Origin: Thermoleophilia bacterium
GTDB taxonomy: Bacteria; Actinomycetota; Thermoleophilia; Miltoncostaeales; Miltoncostaeaceae
DNA length: 64,000 nt
Direction of reading: 5' to 3'
Assembly: GCA_017882545.1 (NCBI GenBank)
Contig: JADGPG010000056.1
Coordinates: forward strand, 1-64,000
Shown in pieces: positions 48,451-57,260 of the stretch (its first letter is position 1; each line of letters opens with the position of its first letter). The notes under the pieces were generated by a model, which ran no database searches, was not told where the DNA came from, and saw only the letters and a list, made by a program, of their open reading frames with translations. Position numbers and translations under genes: made by a program.

Positions 48451-49466
48451 TGTCGGAGGTCCGCCTCACCGGCGCCGACGAGCGGCCCGACGATGTCGAT
48501 TTCGACCGTGCCCTGCGGCCGCAGAGCATCACCACATTCGTCGGCCAGGACTCTGCACGCCAGAAGCTGGACGTATTCCTGACGGCGGCGCGGCAGCGAA
48601 ACGAACCGCTGGATCACGTCCTGCTGGCCGGACCGCCCGGCCTCGGCAAGACCTCACTGGCCCGGATCATCGCCAAGGAGCTCGAGGTCGGATTCCACAC
48701 GACCTCCGGCCCGGTGATCGAACGCAAGGGGGACCTTGCGGCCATTCTGACCGCGGTCAACGAGCACGACGTCCTGTTCATTGACGAGATTCACCGGTTG
48801 GGACGCGCGGTCGAGGAGGTGCTCTATCCGGCCATGGAGGACTTTGAGATCGACATCATCACCGGGCAGGGCCCCTCGGCGACAATCCTGCGACTTCCGC
48901 TGCCCCCGTTCACGCTCGTCGCCGCGACGACCCGCACCGGTCTGTTGTCGGCACCGCTGCTCGGACGTTTCGGGATCGTCGAGCGGCTGAACTACTACAC
49001 CTACCCCCAGCTCGCACTGATCGTCCAACGCTCGGCGTCGTTGTTGGACATCGAGATCGACGAGGAGGGGTCGTTTGCGATCGCATCCCGGGCACGCGGC
49101 ACGCCACGCATTGCCAACCGCCTCGTGCGACGTGTGCGCGACGTCGCCCAGGTGCGGGGGATCCGACAGATCGATGCCGCCCTTGCCCACGAGGCACTCG
49201 ACCTGCTCGAGGTCGACGCACTCGGTCTCGAGGATCTCGATCGGCGGATCCTGCGCGCCCTGGTGCAGGCATTCGAAGGGCGCCCGGTCGGGCTGGGCAC
49301 GCTCGCCGACAGTGTCGGCGAGTCGCCCGACACGATCGAGGACGTCTATGAGCCTTACCTACTGCAGGAGGGGCTGATCGCGCGTACGCCGCGTGGGCGG
49401 GTCGCGATGCCGAAGGCCTACCGCCATCTCGGCATCGAACCGCCGTCCGAGCCGGTCTTGTTCTAG
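48450..49466 (+). CDS. ruvB: Holliday junction branch migration ATPase RuvB
   Basis: RuvB is the hexameric AAA+ motor that drives branch migration. The 338 residues have [19 protein letters not shown], Walker A GPPGLGKT (61-68), Walker [10 protein letters not shown] (Asp112), arginine-finger block [18 protein letters not shown] and the winged-helix C-terminus. The operon ends at the hairpin that follows. Confidence 0.97.
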   Translation: MSEVRLTGADERPDDVDFDRALRPQSITTFVGQDSARQKLDVFLTAARQRNEPLDHVLLAGPPGLGKTSLARIIAKELEVGFHTTSGPVIERKGDLAAILTAVNEHDVLFIDEIHRLGRAVEEVLYPAMEDFEIDIITGQGPSATILRLPLPPFTLVAATTRTGLLSAPLLGRFGIVERLNYYTYPQLALIVQRSASLLDIEIDEEGSFAIASRARGTPRIANRLVRRVRDVAQVRGIRQIDAALAHEALDLLEVDALGLEDLDRRILRALVQAFEGRPVGLGTLADSVGESPDTIEDVYEPYLLQEGLIARTPRGRVAMPKAYRHLGIEPPSEPVLF

Positions 49467-49506
49467 CCGGTCCCCGCCGCACACCACATCCGGCGGCGGG
49501 GACCGG
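49467..49506. terminator. Terminator between ruvB and the acidic/His-rich gene
   Basis: A perfect 13-base-pair stem (49467-49479 with 49494-49506) and 14-base loop, between the stops of convergent transcripts. Confidence 0.75.
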
Positions 49507-49512
49507 ATGGGC

Positions 49513-50499
49513 TCAGCGGCGGCGCTTGCCCTTCGGCAGGCGCCGGTTCGGGACCGGGGCCGGGGCACGATCTAGCGCCTCCGCGATGCGCTGACCGACC
49601 AGGCCGACGGCGACCGACGCCGGCACGTAGGCGAGAGCGGCGGCGTCCTGGTGGGCGGCCTCCTCGGCGGCCGTGAGCCCGTCGGCCGGGGATGAGCCGT
49701 CGCGAAGCGCGGTCATCGCGAGGCGCAGCGCCTGCACCTGGGCGGTGTCCTCGCAGCGCGCAAGACCCAGATGTTGGAGCTGGTGGGCCAGCTCCTTTGC
49801 CGCATCGTCGCCGCCGGGGCCGTGAGTGAAGGCCTCGTGGAGCAGCATCAGGCCCGATCGGGAGGTGAACGTGCCACCGGCCTGCCGGGCGATGCGCCAG
49901 GCGATCTGGGGCTCCCAGGCGTTCAGCTCGTCGGCATGTTCGGCGAACACCACATCCAAGAGCGCCTTCTGGTGACCGTGATCGTGGTCGTCATCGTCAT
50001 CGTGGTCGTCCTCATCATCGTGCGCATGATCATGACCGCCCCCCGACTCCACTGCGGTGCGACAGGCCGTGCACCCGGTCGCCAACCCAAGCGCCTCGTG
50101 GGCGATGTCATACAGGGGCGCGATCTCGTCGTCGTCGGCATCGTCGGCCTCGTCGGCCTCGTCGGGCTCGGGTGACTCGGCCTCGGCACGAAGCAGCTCA
50201 AACGCCTTCTCAAGATCAATGCGGTCATCGTCTCCAACCGCGTCGTCGAGGAGGTCCGCCAGCACGGGTGCGACATCCAGCGGGGTCCCGGCCGAGAGGG
50301 CGACGATCTCGCCGTCGAGGCCGTTCAGGTTGCGCAGGACCAGCGGCGGGGTGTTGTCCAGGCGACGGATGAGATCGCCGCCGGGAGTGACGCCCGTCTG
50401 CTGCGTGAGTGAGCGGAGCAGCCACTCCGCCAAAGACCATTCGTCCAACACGTCCCCCTGCACATCGTGGATTGCAACGCCGTGCGCGGGAGCGCGCAC
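49513..50499 (-). CDS. Acidic protein with a His/Asp-rich metal-binding segment, unknown function
   Basis: A 328-residue protein with no signal peptide or membrane helix. The middle (about 105-180) is extremely acidic and, from GGGHDHAHDDEDDHDD on, alternates His and Asp with two Cys (GCTACRT) just before. This looks like a zinc or nickel store or sensor. The flanks are helical and ordinary; the C-terminus is basic (PNRRLPKGKRRR). No family recognised. The GTG at 50499 lies 7 bases after TAATAC. Convergent with ruvB. Confidence 0.75.
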   Translation of the reverse strand: MRAPAHGVAIHDVQGDVLDEWSLAEWLLRSLTQQTGVTPGGDLIRRLDNTPPLVLRNLNGLDGEIVALSAGTPLDVAPVLADLLDDAVGDDDRIDLEKAFELLRAEAESPEPDEADEADDADDDEIAPLYDIAHEALGLATGCTACRTAVESGGGHDHAHDDEDDHDDDDDHDHGHQKALLDVVFAEHADELNAWEPQIAWRIARQAGGTFTSRSGLMLLHEAFTHGPGGDDAAKELAHQLQHLGLARCEDTAQVQALRLAMTALRDGSSPADGLTAAEEAAHQDAAALAYVPASVAVGLVGQRIAEALDRAPAPVPNRRLPKGKRRR

Positions 50500-50537
50500 C
50501 GGTGCCGTATTACACCATCATCTCGCCGGCGCAGCCG

Positions 50538-51746
50538 CTACGCGGTGCGCCGGGCGGCGGCAGCGTCCATCGACACATCGACGCCCTTGCTCTCGAGCAC
50601 CTCGGCGTAGATCTGCTCGATCTGCCGGGCCACGATCGGCCAGGCATACCGCTCTTGCGCAATCTGGCGCCCTCGGCGTCCCCAATCCTCACGCAGCCCC
50701 GGATCGGCAAGTACCTTGGCTAGGCCGGCTGCGAGCGCCTGCGGATCATCACCCGTGACGAACTCTCCCGGCGCGCCATCGCGCATGACCTGACGGAACC
50801 CGATGTTGTCGGCGCAGACGACAGGAATCCCGCTGGCGAACGCCTCCAACAGCACGACCCCAAACGAGGCCAGCGTGCACGGCGCGGCGAGGACGGTGGC
50901 CTGTCGGTAGAGCTCAGGTCGTTCCTCGTTCAACAGGCCGAGCCAGCGGATGCGATCCCAGACACCGGCCTTCTTGGCGTGGTGTTCGTACAGGGGGCGC
51001 GCCGGCCCGTCGCCGACCACCTGAACCTCGAAGTCGAAGCCCTGATCTTGGAGAATCCGTGCTGCATCGATAAGGGTTCCGAGGCCGTTGCGCGGGTCAA
51101 AGCGTCCGACAAACAGGATCCGCGGCGGACCGGGTACGCGCTGGCCGGGGTCGTCGAGCGGGTGGAAGAAATCCGTGTCGATCCCGTTCGGCACGATGTC
51201 AAAGTGCTCGTCGGGAAAGTACTGCTCGAGCGAGACGACGCACGCACGCGAGACGGCGATCTTGCGGTCCATGTTGCCCAGCGCCGTGCTGATGTAGGGG
51301 TGCAGGACCCGGAAGGCGACATGGCCACCGTCAAAGTAGGTGTGGAAGGTCCCCACCGTGCAGAGCGCCTTCGATGCACGCAGCGCCCAGAGGGGCATGA
51401 ACGGCGCCGCCAGCCCTTGGGCGTGGACGACGTCCATCGGCGCCTGGACCCTCGCGAGACGACGTTTCAGCGCACGACCCACCGAGACGCGGGCGATGGA
51501 TCCGTTCGAGACGACCGGCAAGGATTGCCCGATGCGCACCGTCCGGTAGCCCGCGTCGAGGCGGTGCGCAGCATCGGTACGCTCGGCGTCGGCCCGACTG
51601 CCGCGGGGCGGATTCGAGGTCACGACGGTCACGTCGTGGCCGAGCTCGGCAAGCTCGCGGGACAGAAAGTGCACGTGCTCGGAGATGCCGCCAAGCACGG
51701 GGTAGGCGTACTCGGTCACCATGGCAATCCGCAACGGGCGGATCAT
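50538..51746 (-). CDS. GT4 glycosyltransferase, PimA-like
   Basis: A 402-residue GT-B glycosyltransferase of family 4. The N-terminal YAYPVLGGISEHVHFLSREL and the EX7E motif region SFGVVLLEAFASGIPVV, plus VGRFDPRNGLGTLIDA, resemble phosphatidylinositol mannosyltransferases. PimA homologues often lie near pdxST in Actinobacteria, as here. The sugar and acceptor are inferred. The ATG at 51746 overlaps the stop of the PAP2 gene upstream. Confidence 0.85.
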   Translation of the reverse strand: MIRPLRIAMVTEYAYPVLGGISEHVHFLSRELAELGHDVTVVTSNPPRGSRADAERTDAAHRLDAGYRTVRIGQSLPVVSNGSIARVSVGRALKRRLARVQAPMDVVHAQGLAAPFMPLWALRASKALCTVGTFHTYFDGGHVAFRVLHPYISTALGNMDRKIAVSRACVVSLEQYFPDEHFDIVPNGIDTDFFHPLDDPGQRVPGPPRILFVGRFDPRNGLGTLIDAARILQDQGFDFEVQVVGDGPARPLYEHHAKKAGVWDRIRWLGLLNEERPELYRQATVLAAPCTLASFGVVLLEAFASGIPVVCADNIGFRQVMRDGAPGEFVTGDDPQALAAGLAKVLADPGLREDWGRRGRQIAQERYAWPIVARQIEQIYAEVLESKGVDVSMDAAAARRTA

Positions 51747-52564
51747 GCGCGGCCTCCCGGCTGTCGCAGGTCGGAGCCGAGGGTACTCGTTGCCTCGGCC
51801 GTCTGGTCGGGTTCCCAGGGCCGGCGAATGTCCCCGGCGGAGATCCGGTTCACGATCGCCAGTGCGCCGGCGACCGCAACGACGCCACCGAGCCCGTCGA
51901 ACACGTAGTGGTTGGCGGTGGCAAAGGTCACCCACGCCATCCAGACGGGCAGGATCCACCAGATATTGCGCCACCTGCCCCACGAACGGCACAACCAGTA
52001 CAGGGTGAGGCCGAACAGGAACGACTGGCCGATGTGCAGGGACGGCATCGCGGCGTACTCATTGCGCAGGTGTTGGAACCAGTCGAGTGCTCCGCCGAGG
52101 GTGAGGGCGTGCTTGGTGGTGTCGATCAGCCCGCGGGCGACCAATCGCGGCGGGGCGACCGGATAGGCCCAAAATACGATCAGCGCAAGGCCGTGTGCTG
52201 TCCAAAACCAGTTCCGCACGAACGCGTAGTTCGCCTTGCGCAGGTACCAGAGCCCCACAAAGAAGGCGATGAACAGTGGGGTGTAGGCGAGCGCGTAGTA
52301 CCAGGTCGTCACGAATCGCCCACCGGCGACGGCGTCGGTCACCCGCTGGGACCACGACTCGATGGCGATGCCGACCGCGTGCTCGGTCCGCAGGATGCTG
52401 TGCGCGTGGCGAAACGCGCCGCGCACCCCGCCCGGATCCGGCGCCACGAAAGCCCGCAGGACCTCGTACGCCAAGTCGAGCACGACGAACAGGACGATCT
52501 CGCAGTAGACGGGCCACTGCGCACGCCATGCGCGCGCACCACACCGTCGGATCCGATCCGGCAT
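51743..52564 (-). CDS. PAP2-superfamily membrane phosphatase/transferase
   Basis: A 273-residue membrane protein with about six helices. The PAP2 motifs are MPSLHIGQS (PSxxH) and NHYVFDGLGGV (NHxxxD). The group with this layout includes inositol phosphorylceramide synthase-like and other lipid head-group transferases. Coupled to a PimA-like glycosyltransferase it may act on inositol lipids or lipid-linked sugars. The ATG at 52564 has a TAGGTT box 7 bases upstream. Confidence 0.82.
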   Translation of the reverse strand: MPDRIRRCGARAWRAQWPVYCEIVLFVVLDLAYEVLRAFVAPDPGGVRGAFRHAHSILRTEHAVGIAIESWSQRVTDAVAGGRFVTTWYYALAYTPLFIAFFVGLWYLRKANYAFVRNWFWTAHGLALIVFWAYPVAPPRLVARGLIDTTKHALTLGGALDWFQHLRNEYAAMPSLHIGQSFLFGLTLYWLCRSWGRWRNIWWILPVWMAWVTFATANHYVFDGLGGVVAVAGALAIVNRISAGDIRRPWEPDQTAEATSTLGSDLRQPGGRA

Positions 52565-52571
52565 CGCTGGC

Positions 52572-52577
52572 AACCTA
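52572..52577 (-). promoter_or_regulatory. -10 box of the PAP2-glycosyltransferase operon (leaderless)
   Basis: The minus strand reads TAGGTT, 7 bases before the ATG at 52564. Confidence 0.5.
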
Positions 52578-52680
52578 GCAGGGGTGCCGGGGCGGACCGT
52601 CCGGGCCGCGGTCCGCACCCGCCGATCCCCGGCACGTCGGCGGATGGTAGCCGCGACACGGTGCATGAAACCGGCTCTGC

Positions 52681-52686
52681 TATCTT
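52681..52686 (+). promoter_or_regulatory. -10 box of the yajC-secDF operon
   Basis: TATCTT lies about 40 bases before the yajC start. The leader carries GAGAGG. A GTG at 52705 is an alternative start. Confidence 0.4.
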
Positions 52687-52725
52687 CCGCCGACCATCGT
52701 CTTCGTGCCGAGAGGCCGCCGTTTC

Positions 52726-53055
52726 GTGAGCCCACAACTGCTGTTGTTTGTCGTCGTCCTGTTCGGGGCGATTTACGTCTTCATGATCCTGCCTCAGCGC
52801 AGGGCTCGGCGTTCTCAGCAAGAACTGATCACCAAGCTGGGCCCCGGAGCGGAAGTGATCACCACCGGCGGGCTCTATGGAACCGTCACGGAGATCGAGG
52901 ATGGCGACACCGTCTTGCTTGAGGTTGCCGAAGACACCGAGATCCGCATCTCGAAGGCCGCGATCGTCCGGGTCACGACCGGCACGGGCGTCCCGGAGCA
53001 CGAGGATTCCGGTCCGGACACCGCCGAGGCGGACGCCGACACCGACAACGGGTAG
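52726..53055 (+). CDS. yajC: Preprotein translocase subunit YajC
   Basis: YajC is a small membrane partner of SecDF. The 109-residue protein has one N-terminal membrane helix (QLLLFVVVLFGAIYVFMILPQ), the basic RRARRSQQE that follows, and the family's GAEVITTGGLYGTVTEIED domain, then an acidic tail. GTG 52726 is chosen so the membrane helix starts at once. secDF follows 3 bases later. Confidence 0.92.
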   Translation: MSPQLLLFVVVLFGAIYVFMILPQRRARRSQQELITKLGPGAEVITTGGLYGTVTEIEDGDTVLLEVAEDTEIRISKAAIVRVTTGTGVPEHEDSGPDTAEADADTDNG

Positions 53056-53058
53056 GGC

Positions 53059-55914
53059 ATGACCAGGCGCCGCCGGTCACTGCTGCTGCTGTTGCTGGTC
53101 GCCGGGCTGACGCTCGCGTCGCTGGTGGCCATTGCCGTGCGCCCCGTGGTGCTCGGGCTCGACCTGCGCGGCGGCGTGCAAGTGATTCTCCAGGGCAAGC
53201 CGACCGTCGACTCCCAGGTCAATTCGGCGTCGATTCAACGGTCGGTCGACATCATCAACAACCGGGTCAACGCGTTCGGTGTCGCCTCGCCGTCGATCCA
53301 GACCCTCGGTTCGGACCAGATCTCGGTTCAGCTGCCGGGCGTCAACAACCCGAACGAAGTCGTCACCAACCTGATCAAGCCGGCCCAGCTGGCGTTCTAC
53401 GACTACGAGAACAACGTCGTCGCCGGAACGCCGTCGACGAGCCTCTACAACACCGTCCTGCAGGCCCAGAAGACCCACGTCGCCGACCCCTCCCGAGGGG
53501 CCGAGACGCTCTACGCGTTCAACAAGACGACCCATAGGCTGACCGCCGGCCCCGAACCGATCACCGTCGGCGAGGACCGCGCCCAAGCCGTCCAGGCGCT
53601 GCGCGACAGCGTTGAAGGCGCCGGGCTTAGGTGGTCCGACCAGGTCGTCGAATCGGTGCCCAAAGGCCTGACGATCGCCGGCCAACAGCAGAAGCTGGCC
53701 ACCAACAGCAAGGTCGGCGTCACGACCTACCAGATCTTCCAGGACCGTCCTGCCCTGACGGGATCGGACATCAGTTCGGCATCGGTGCTGGCCAACTTCG
53801 GCAATGGCGGCAGTGGCCAGCCGGTGGTCACGATGTCGTTCACCGGCAAGGGTGCAACGGACTTCCAAAACGTGACGCGGGAGCTCGCCCAGCGCGGCAA
53901 GATCGCCGGCCAGAACCAGAGCTTCGCGATCGTCCTCGACGGCCTGCTGATCAGCAACCCGATTGTCGACTACACCCAGTATCCGCTAGGCATCGATGCC
54001 AGCAACGGCGCGCAGATCCAGGGGAACTTTAGCCAGTCACAAGCACAGACCCTGGCCGACCAGATCAACTCGGGCGCATTGCCGATCCGGCTCGTTCCGA
54101 TCAGCGAAAGTCAGGTGTCGGCAACCCTCGGGGCGCAGTCGCTGCGGCAGGGCCTGATCGCCGGAATCATCGGGCTGATCCTCGTTCTGATCTTCCTGAT
54201 TGCCTACTACCGCCTGCTAGGCATCGTTGCGGCGATGGGGCTCCTCATCTACGCGGCGCTCTTCTACGCGGTGGTCGTACTCTGGCCGATCACCCTGACG
54301 CTCCCGGGCATCGCCGGAGTCATCCTCACGATCGGGATCTCCGCCGACGCCAACGTGATCATTTTTGAACGCGTGCGAGAAGAGGCACGCTCCGGCAAGA
54401 GCGCGGCGGTCGCCCTCTCACAGGGCTACAAGCGGGGCCTCGCCGCGATCGTCGACGCCAACGTCGTAACCCTGGCGACGGCGATCCTGGTGTTCATGTT
54501 CGCCACCGCGGGGCCCAAGGGCTTCGCCTTCACTCTGGGCGTCGGCGTCCTGATCTCGCTGTTTACCGCCGTGGTGGCGACACGGGCAATCTTCGGCGTG
54601 CTCATCGACAGCAAGGTCATCAGCGAAGACCGGTTTATGGGGCTCAAGAAGGGCCGCGTCTTCCACTTCGACTGGGTGGGGCATTGGCGCTGGTGGCTGG
54701 TGATCTCCACGGTTCCGGTCTGCATCGGGCTGATTTGGCTGGCGGTGTTCGGGCTCAATCTCGGCCTCGACTTCACCAGTGGCACCCGTATCACCACCGG
54801 GCTCGAACGCCCGGCGACCGTTGCCCAGGTACGCCAGACCGTCTCCTCGGCCGGGTTTCCGGACGCGACCGTGCAGGGCCTCACGTCGACGACCGGCGGC
54901 AAGAACAGCACCGAGTTCCAGATCGCGACCAAAGCGCTCGACCAAACGCAGATCCGGGCGCTCCGTCAGGCCCTGGACGTGCGCTACGGCGTCAATACGA
55001 AGACCTTCAACCTCGAGGAGGTCGGTCCGACATTCGGGCGCGAGGTGATCCGCAACGCGATCTACGCGATCGTGCTGAGCCTCCTGATCGTGCTGGCCTA
55101 CCTGATCATCCGATTCGAGTACCGGCTGGCGCTGCCCGCCATGCTGTCGGTGGTCCACGACGTCTTGCTCAGCCTCGGCGTCTACTCCATCACCGGGCGC
55201 GAAGTGACCAGCGATACGGTCGCAGCGCTGCTGACGATCCTCGGGTATTCGCTCTACGACGTCGTGATCGTCTTCGACCGGATCCGCGAGAACGTCCCGC
55301 TGATGAGGGGCTCCCGCTACCGCACGATCGTCAATCGCTCGATCAACGAGACGATCACCCGATCGGTGATCACGACGCTGATCACGCTGATTCCGGTCCT
55401 GAGCCTGTTCATCTTCGGCGGACCCACACTCCAGGACTTCTCGTTCGCCCTGCTTGTCGGCATCCTGTCCGGTGGCGTCTCGTCGATCGTGATCGCGGCC
55501 CCGCTGGCATCATGGTGGAAGGAGCACCAACCCGAACAGCGCAAGGCCGTTGGCAAGCGAAGCCGGCGACCGATCGACGATTCTCGCGACTCCGACGTCG
55601 TCGATGTCGCGGCCCTTGAGCGCGCTGAACGCGAGGTGATGGGATTGCCGGACCCCTACAACGAAGTTGAGACGCGCACACCTGAGATCGCCACCGGCGA
55701 CGAGCCCGACGACGAGCACGACGCGGCGCCCTCGATCGTCGAAGCCGTCGAGGCCGAACTCCTCGATGCCCCGCCGCCGCGCGAACCTTCGACGGAGGAG
55801 CTCGACGCGACCCCCGCCGAGGACACAACCGACACGCCGCCGGAGCCTGCCGCTCCCCGCGCTCCGCGCGAGCGGCGCCACCACCGCGCCCAGGACCGGA
55901 GGCGACGATCGTGA
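53059..55914 (+). CDS. secDF: Fused SecD-SecF protein translocase subunit
   Basis: SecDF uses the proton gradient to pull exported proteins through SecYEG. Here SecD (about 1-520) and SecF (about 530-810) form one 951-residue chain: LGLDLRGGVQV, large P1 domain, six-helix core with GISADANVIIFERVREE; then GLDFTSGTRI and LGYSLYDVVIVFDRIREN for SecF. A cytoplasmic tail of about 120 residues, acidic and Pro-rich, ends in a basic patch (RERRHHRAQDRRRRS). Separate secD and secF genes are usual in Actinobacteria, so the fusion is notable. The next gene's GTG overlaps its stop. Confidence 0.95.
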   Translation: MTRRRRSLLLLLLVAGLTLASLVAIAVRPVVLGLDLRGGVQVILQGKPTVDSQVNSASIQRSVDIINNRVNAFGVASPSIQTLGSDQISVQLPGVNNPNEVVTNLIKPAQLAFYDYENNVVAGTPSTSLYNTVLQAQKTHVADPSRGAETLYAFNKTTHRLTAGPEPITVGEDRAQAVQALRDSVEGAGLRWSDQVVESVPKGLTIAGQQQKLATNSKVGVTTYQIFQDRPALTGSDISSASVLANFGNGGSGQPVVTMSFTGKGATDFQNVTRELAQRGKIAGQNQSFAIVLDGLLISNPIVDYTQYPLGIDASNGAQIQGNFSQSQAQTLADQINSGALPIRLVPISESQVSATLGAQSLRQGLIAGIIGLILVLIFLIAYYRLLGIVAAMGLLIYAALFYAVVVLWPITLTLPGIAGVILTIGISADANVIIFERVREEARSGKSAAVALSQGYKRGLAAIVDANVVTLATAILVFMFATAGPKGFAFTLGVGVLISLFTAVVATRAIFGVLIDSKVISEDRFMGLKKGRVFHFDWVGHWRWWLVISTVPVCIGLIWLAVFGLNLGLDFTSGTRITTGLERPATVAQVRQTVSSAGFPDATVQGLTSTTGGKNSTEFQIATKALDQTQIRALRQALDVRYGVNTKTFNLEEVGPTFGREVIRNAIYAIVLSLLIVLAYLIIRFEYRLALPAMLSVVHDVLLSLGVYSITGREVTSDTVAALLTILGYSLYDVVIVFDRIRENVPLMRGSRYRTIVNRSINETITRSVITTLITLIPVLSLFIFGGPTLQDFSFALLVGILSGGVSSIVIAAPLASWWKEHQPEQRKAVGKRSRRPIDDSRDSDVVDVAALERAEREVMGLPDPYNEVETRTPEIATGDEPDDEHDAAPSIVEAVEAELLDAPPPREPSTEELDATPAEDTTDTPPEPAAPRAPRERRHHRAQDRRRRS

Positions 55915-56285
55915 CCCCACCATCGATTCGCGACGCTGTTGAGCAGGCCATCCTCCTGTCCGTCGGCGCCGCCGCACTGACCCGCGACCGGATCGAAGGG
56001 ATCGTGGGCGAGCTCGTGGCGCAAGGGCGGGTGTCCGCGGACGACGGTCGGGTGCTGGCGGAGCGGTTGATTGCTCGCGTCGTCGACCCCCAGCGACCGA
56101 GCCCGAGTGGGTTGGTTGGGCACGTCGAGGACACCCTTCGGGCCGCCCTGGCGGGCGCGGGCGTCGTGACGCGCGCCGAGGTCGACGATTTGCGGGTGCA
56201 TCTGGCCGAAGTTGACCACCGACTCCGCATCGTCGAAGGCAGCCCAATGCCCGCCGACACCGACGACGCCGTCGGCACCGACTAG
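55911..56285 (+). CDS. Small phasin-like helical protein, unknown function
   Basis: A 124-residue helical protein. It starts with an amphipathic Ala-rich helix (SIRDAVEQAILLSVGAAAL), then RDRIEGIVGELVAQGRVSADDGRVLAERLI, and ends with a coiled-coil-like RAEVDDLRVHLAEVDHRLRIVE. The pattern resembles PHA-granule phasin and related poly-Ala helical proteins, a weak match. It overlaps secDF (GTGA). Confidence 0.6.
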   Translation: MTPPSIRDAVEQAILLSVGAAALTRDRIEGIVGELVAQGRVSADDGRVLAERLIARVVDPQRPSPSGLVGHVEDTLRAALAGAGVVTRAEVDDLRVHLAEVDHRLRIVEGSPMPADTDDAVGTD

Positions 56286-56416
56286 CGGACCTTCACCTCG
56301 AGTCACCCCCGGGCGGGACGCGATCGTAAAGCGCCCCCTCGTGCCTGCCGATACCTGACCCGTAGGCGCCCGATCCGGCGCGCCCGAGTCCAGGGAAACG
56401 AGAAGGCCGGCACGCG

Positions 56417-57109
56417 ATGGCCCACTACGTTCGATCAATCACGCCCGCCGTTCCGCCGGGGCGCCCGCCGGGACCTGAACAGCCGTGGACCGGGTGGTGG
56501 CAGCCGTCGACAGACGACGAGGCCGCGATGTCCGGTGTCGGCGTCCTCGATACCGCTGGCCGGGACGTCCCGCATGCTGCGGAGCCCCAACGGCCCGATC
56601 GTCCCAACACGGAGTTTCGCGACGCCTCCATCGACCGCCCGGCAAACCCATCCGCCGGCGTCGAGGCCATGGACCGCGCCGGCTTGCGCCGGGTCGGGGT
56701 ACCGCCATCGGGGGCGCCCATCGACACCGCGGCTGCTGCTGCGGCTGACGGAGCGACCGCGGATCCTGCGCTACCGGGTCACTGGGCCGTGCTCGAGACC
56801 GCCGCCACGCGCGAACTCGATACTCGGTCCGAGGCCGCCAGCGACGCCGACTTTACGATTGAAGGCGTCGCACAACGCACCGGCGATCTTGTGTTCGTGG
56901 GTGTCACCTTCCCCGAACCGCTCGCCGTCGCACCCGACCCGTCGGCAATCCGCCTGACGATTGTCGGGGCCGCCAACGCGGACCTCGAGAGCGTGGCGGT
57001 CGCCCCCTTCGACGGCTTCGCCCCGGACCGGATCGGTTTCACCTTGATTGCCGCAGCGCTCAACCCGGGCGCCATGTGGGTCGATGGGCATTACCACGTG
57101 GGGGTCTGA
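56417..57109 (+). CDS. Unknown protein sharing a C-terminal domain with the gene at 57257
   Basis: A 230-residue protein. The first 130 residues are Pro/Ala-rich and likely disordered. The last 88 (about 56843-57106) form a domain running FTIEGVAQRTGDLVFVGVTF to WVDGHYHVGV; the same order of conserved positions ends the 57257 product. No known family is recognised. It has no signal peptide or membrane helix. GAGAAGG lies 10 bases before the ATG. It heads a tight three-gene run. Confidence 0.6.
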   Translation: MAHYVRSITPAVPPGRPPGPEQPWTGWWQPSTDDEAAMSGVGVLDTAGRDVPHAAEPQRPDRPNTEFRDASIDRPANPSAGVEAMDRAGLRRVGVPPSGAPIDTAAAAAADGATADPALPGHWAVLETAATRELDTRSEAASDADFTIEGVAQRTGDLVFVGVTFPEPLAVAPDPSAIRLTIVGAANADLESVAVAPFDGFAPDRIGFTLIAAALNPGAMWVDGHYHVGV

Positions 57110-57110
57110 C

Positions 57111-57260
57111 GTGTCGCGTCGCCGCCTCCACGCCGCCCGCACCACCGCGGTCGGCATCCCGGAAACGTTCCTCGCACAGCACGGCCCGGCTTCGTCATAC
57201 CCTGAGGATCCGGAGACCCGCAGCGCCGGTCGTGCCGAATGGAAGAAGACTCCCTCATGA
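57111..57260 (+). CDS. Possible 49-residue protein between the two unknown genes
   Basis: An open frame from GTG 57111, one base past the preceding stop, to TGA 57258-57260, which overlaps the ATG of the next gene. It encodes a basic start (SRRRLHAARTTAV), GIPETFLAQHGPASSYPEDP and ends RAEWKKTPS. About three quarters of third codon positions are G or C, somewhat below the neighbours, so coding is plausible but not proven. It fills the gap exactly, as small coupled genes do. Confidence 0.45.
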   Translation: MSRRRLHAARTTAVGIPETFLAQHGPASSYPEDPETRSAGRAEWKKTPS

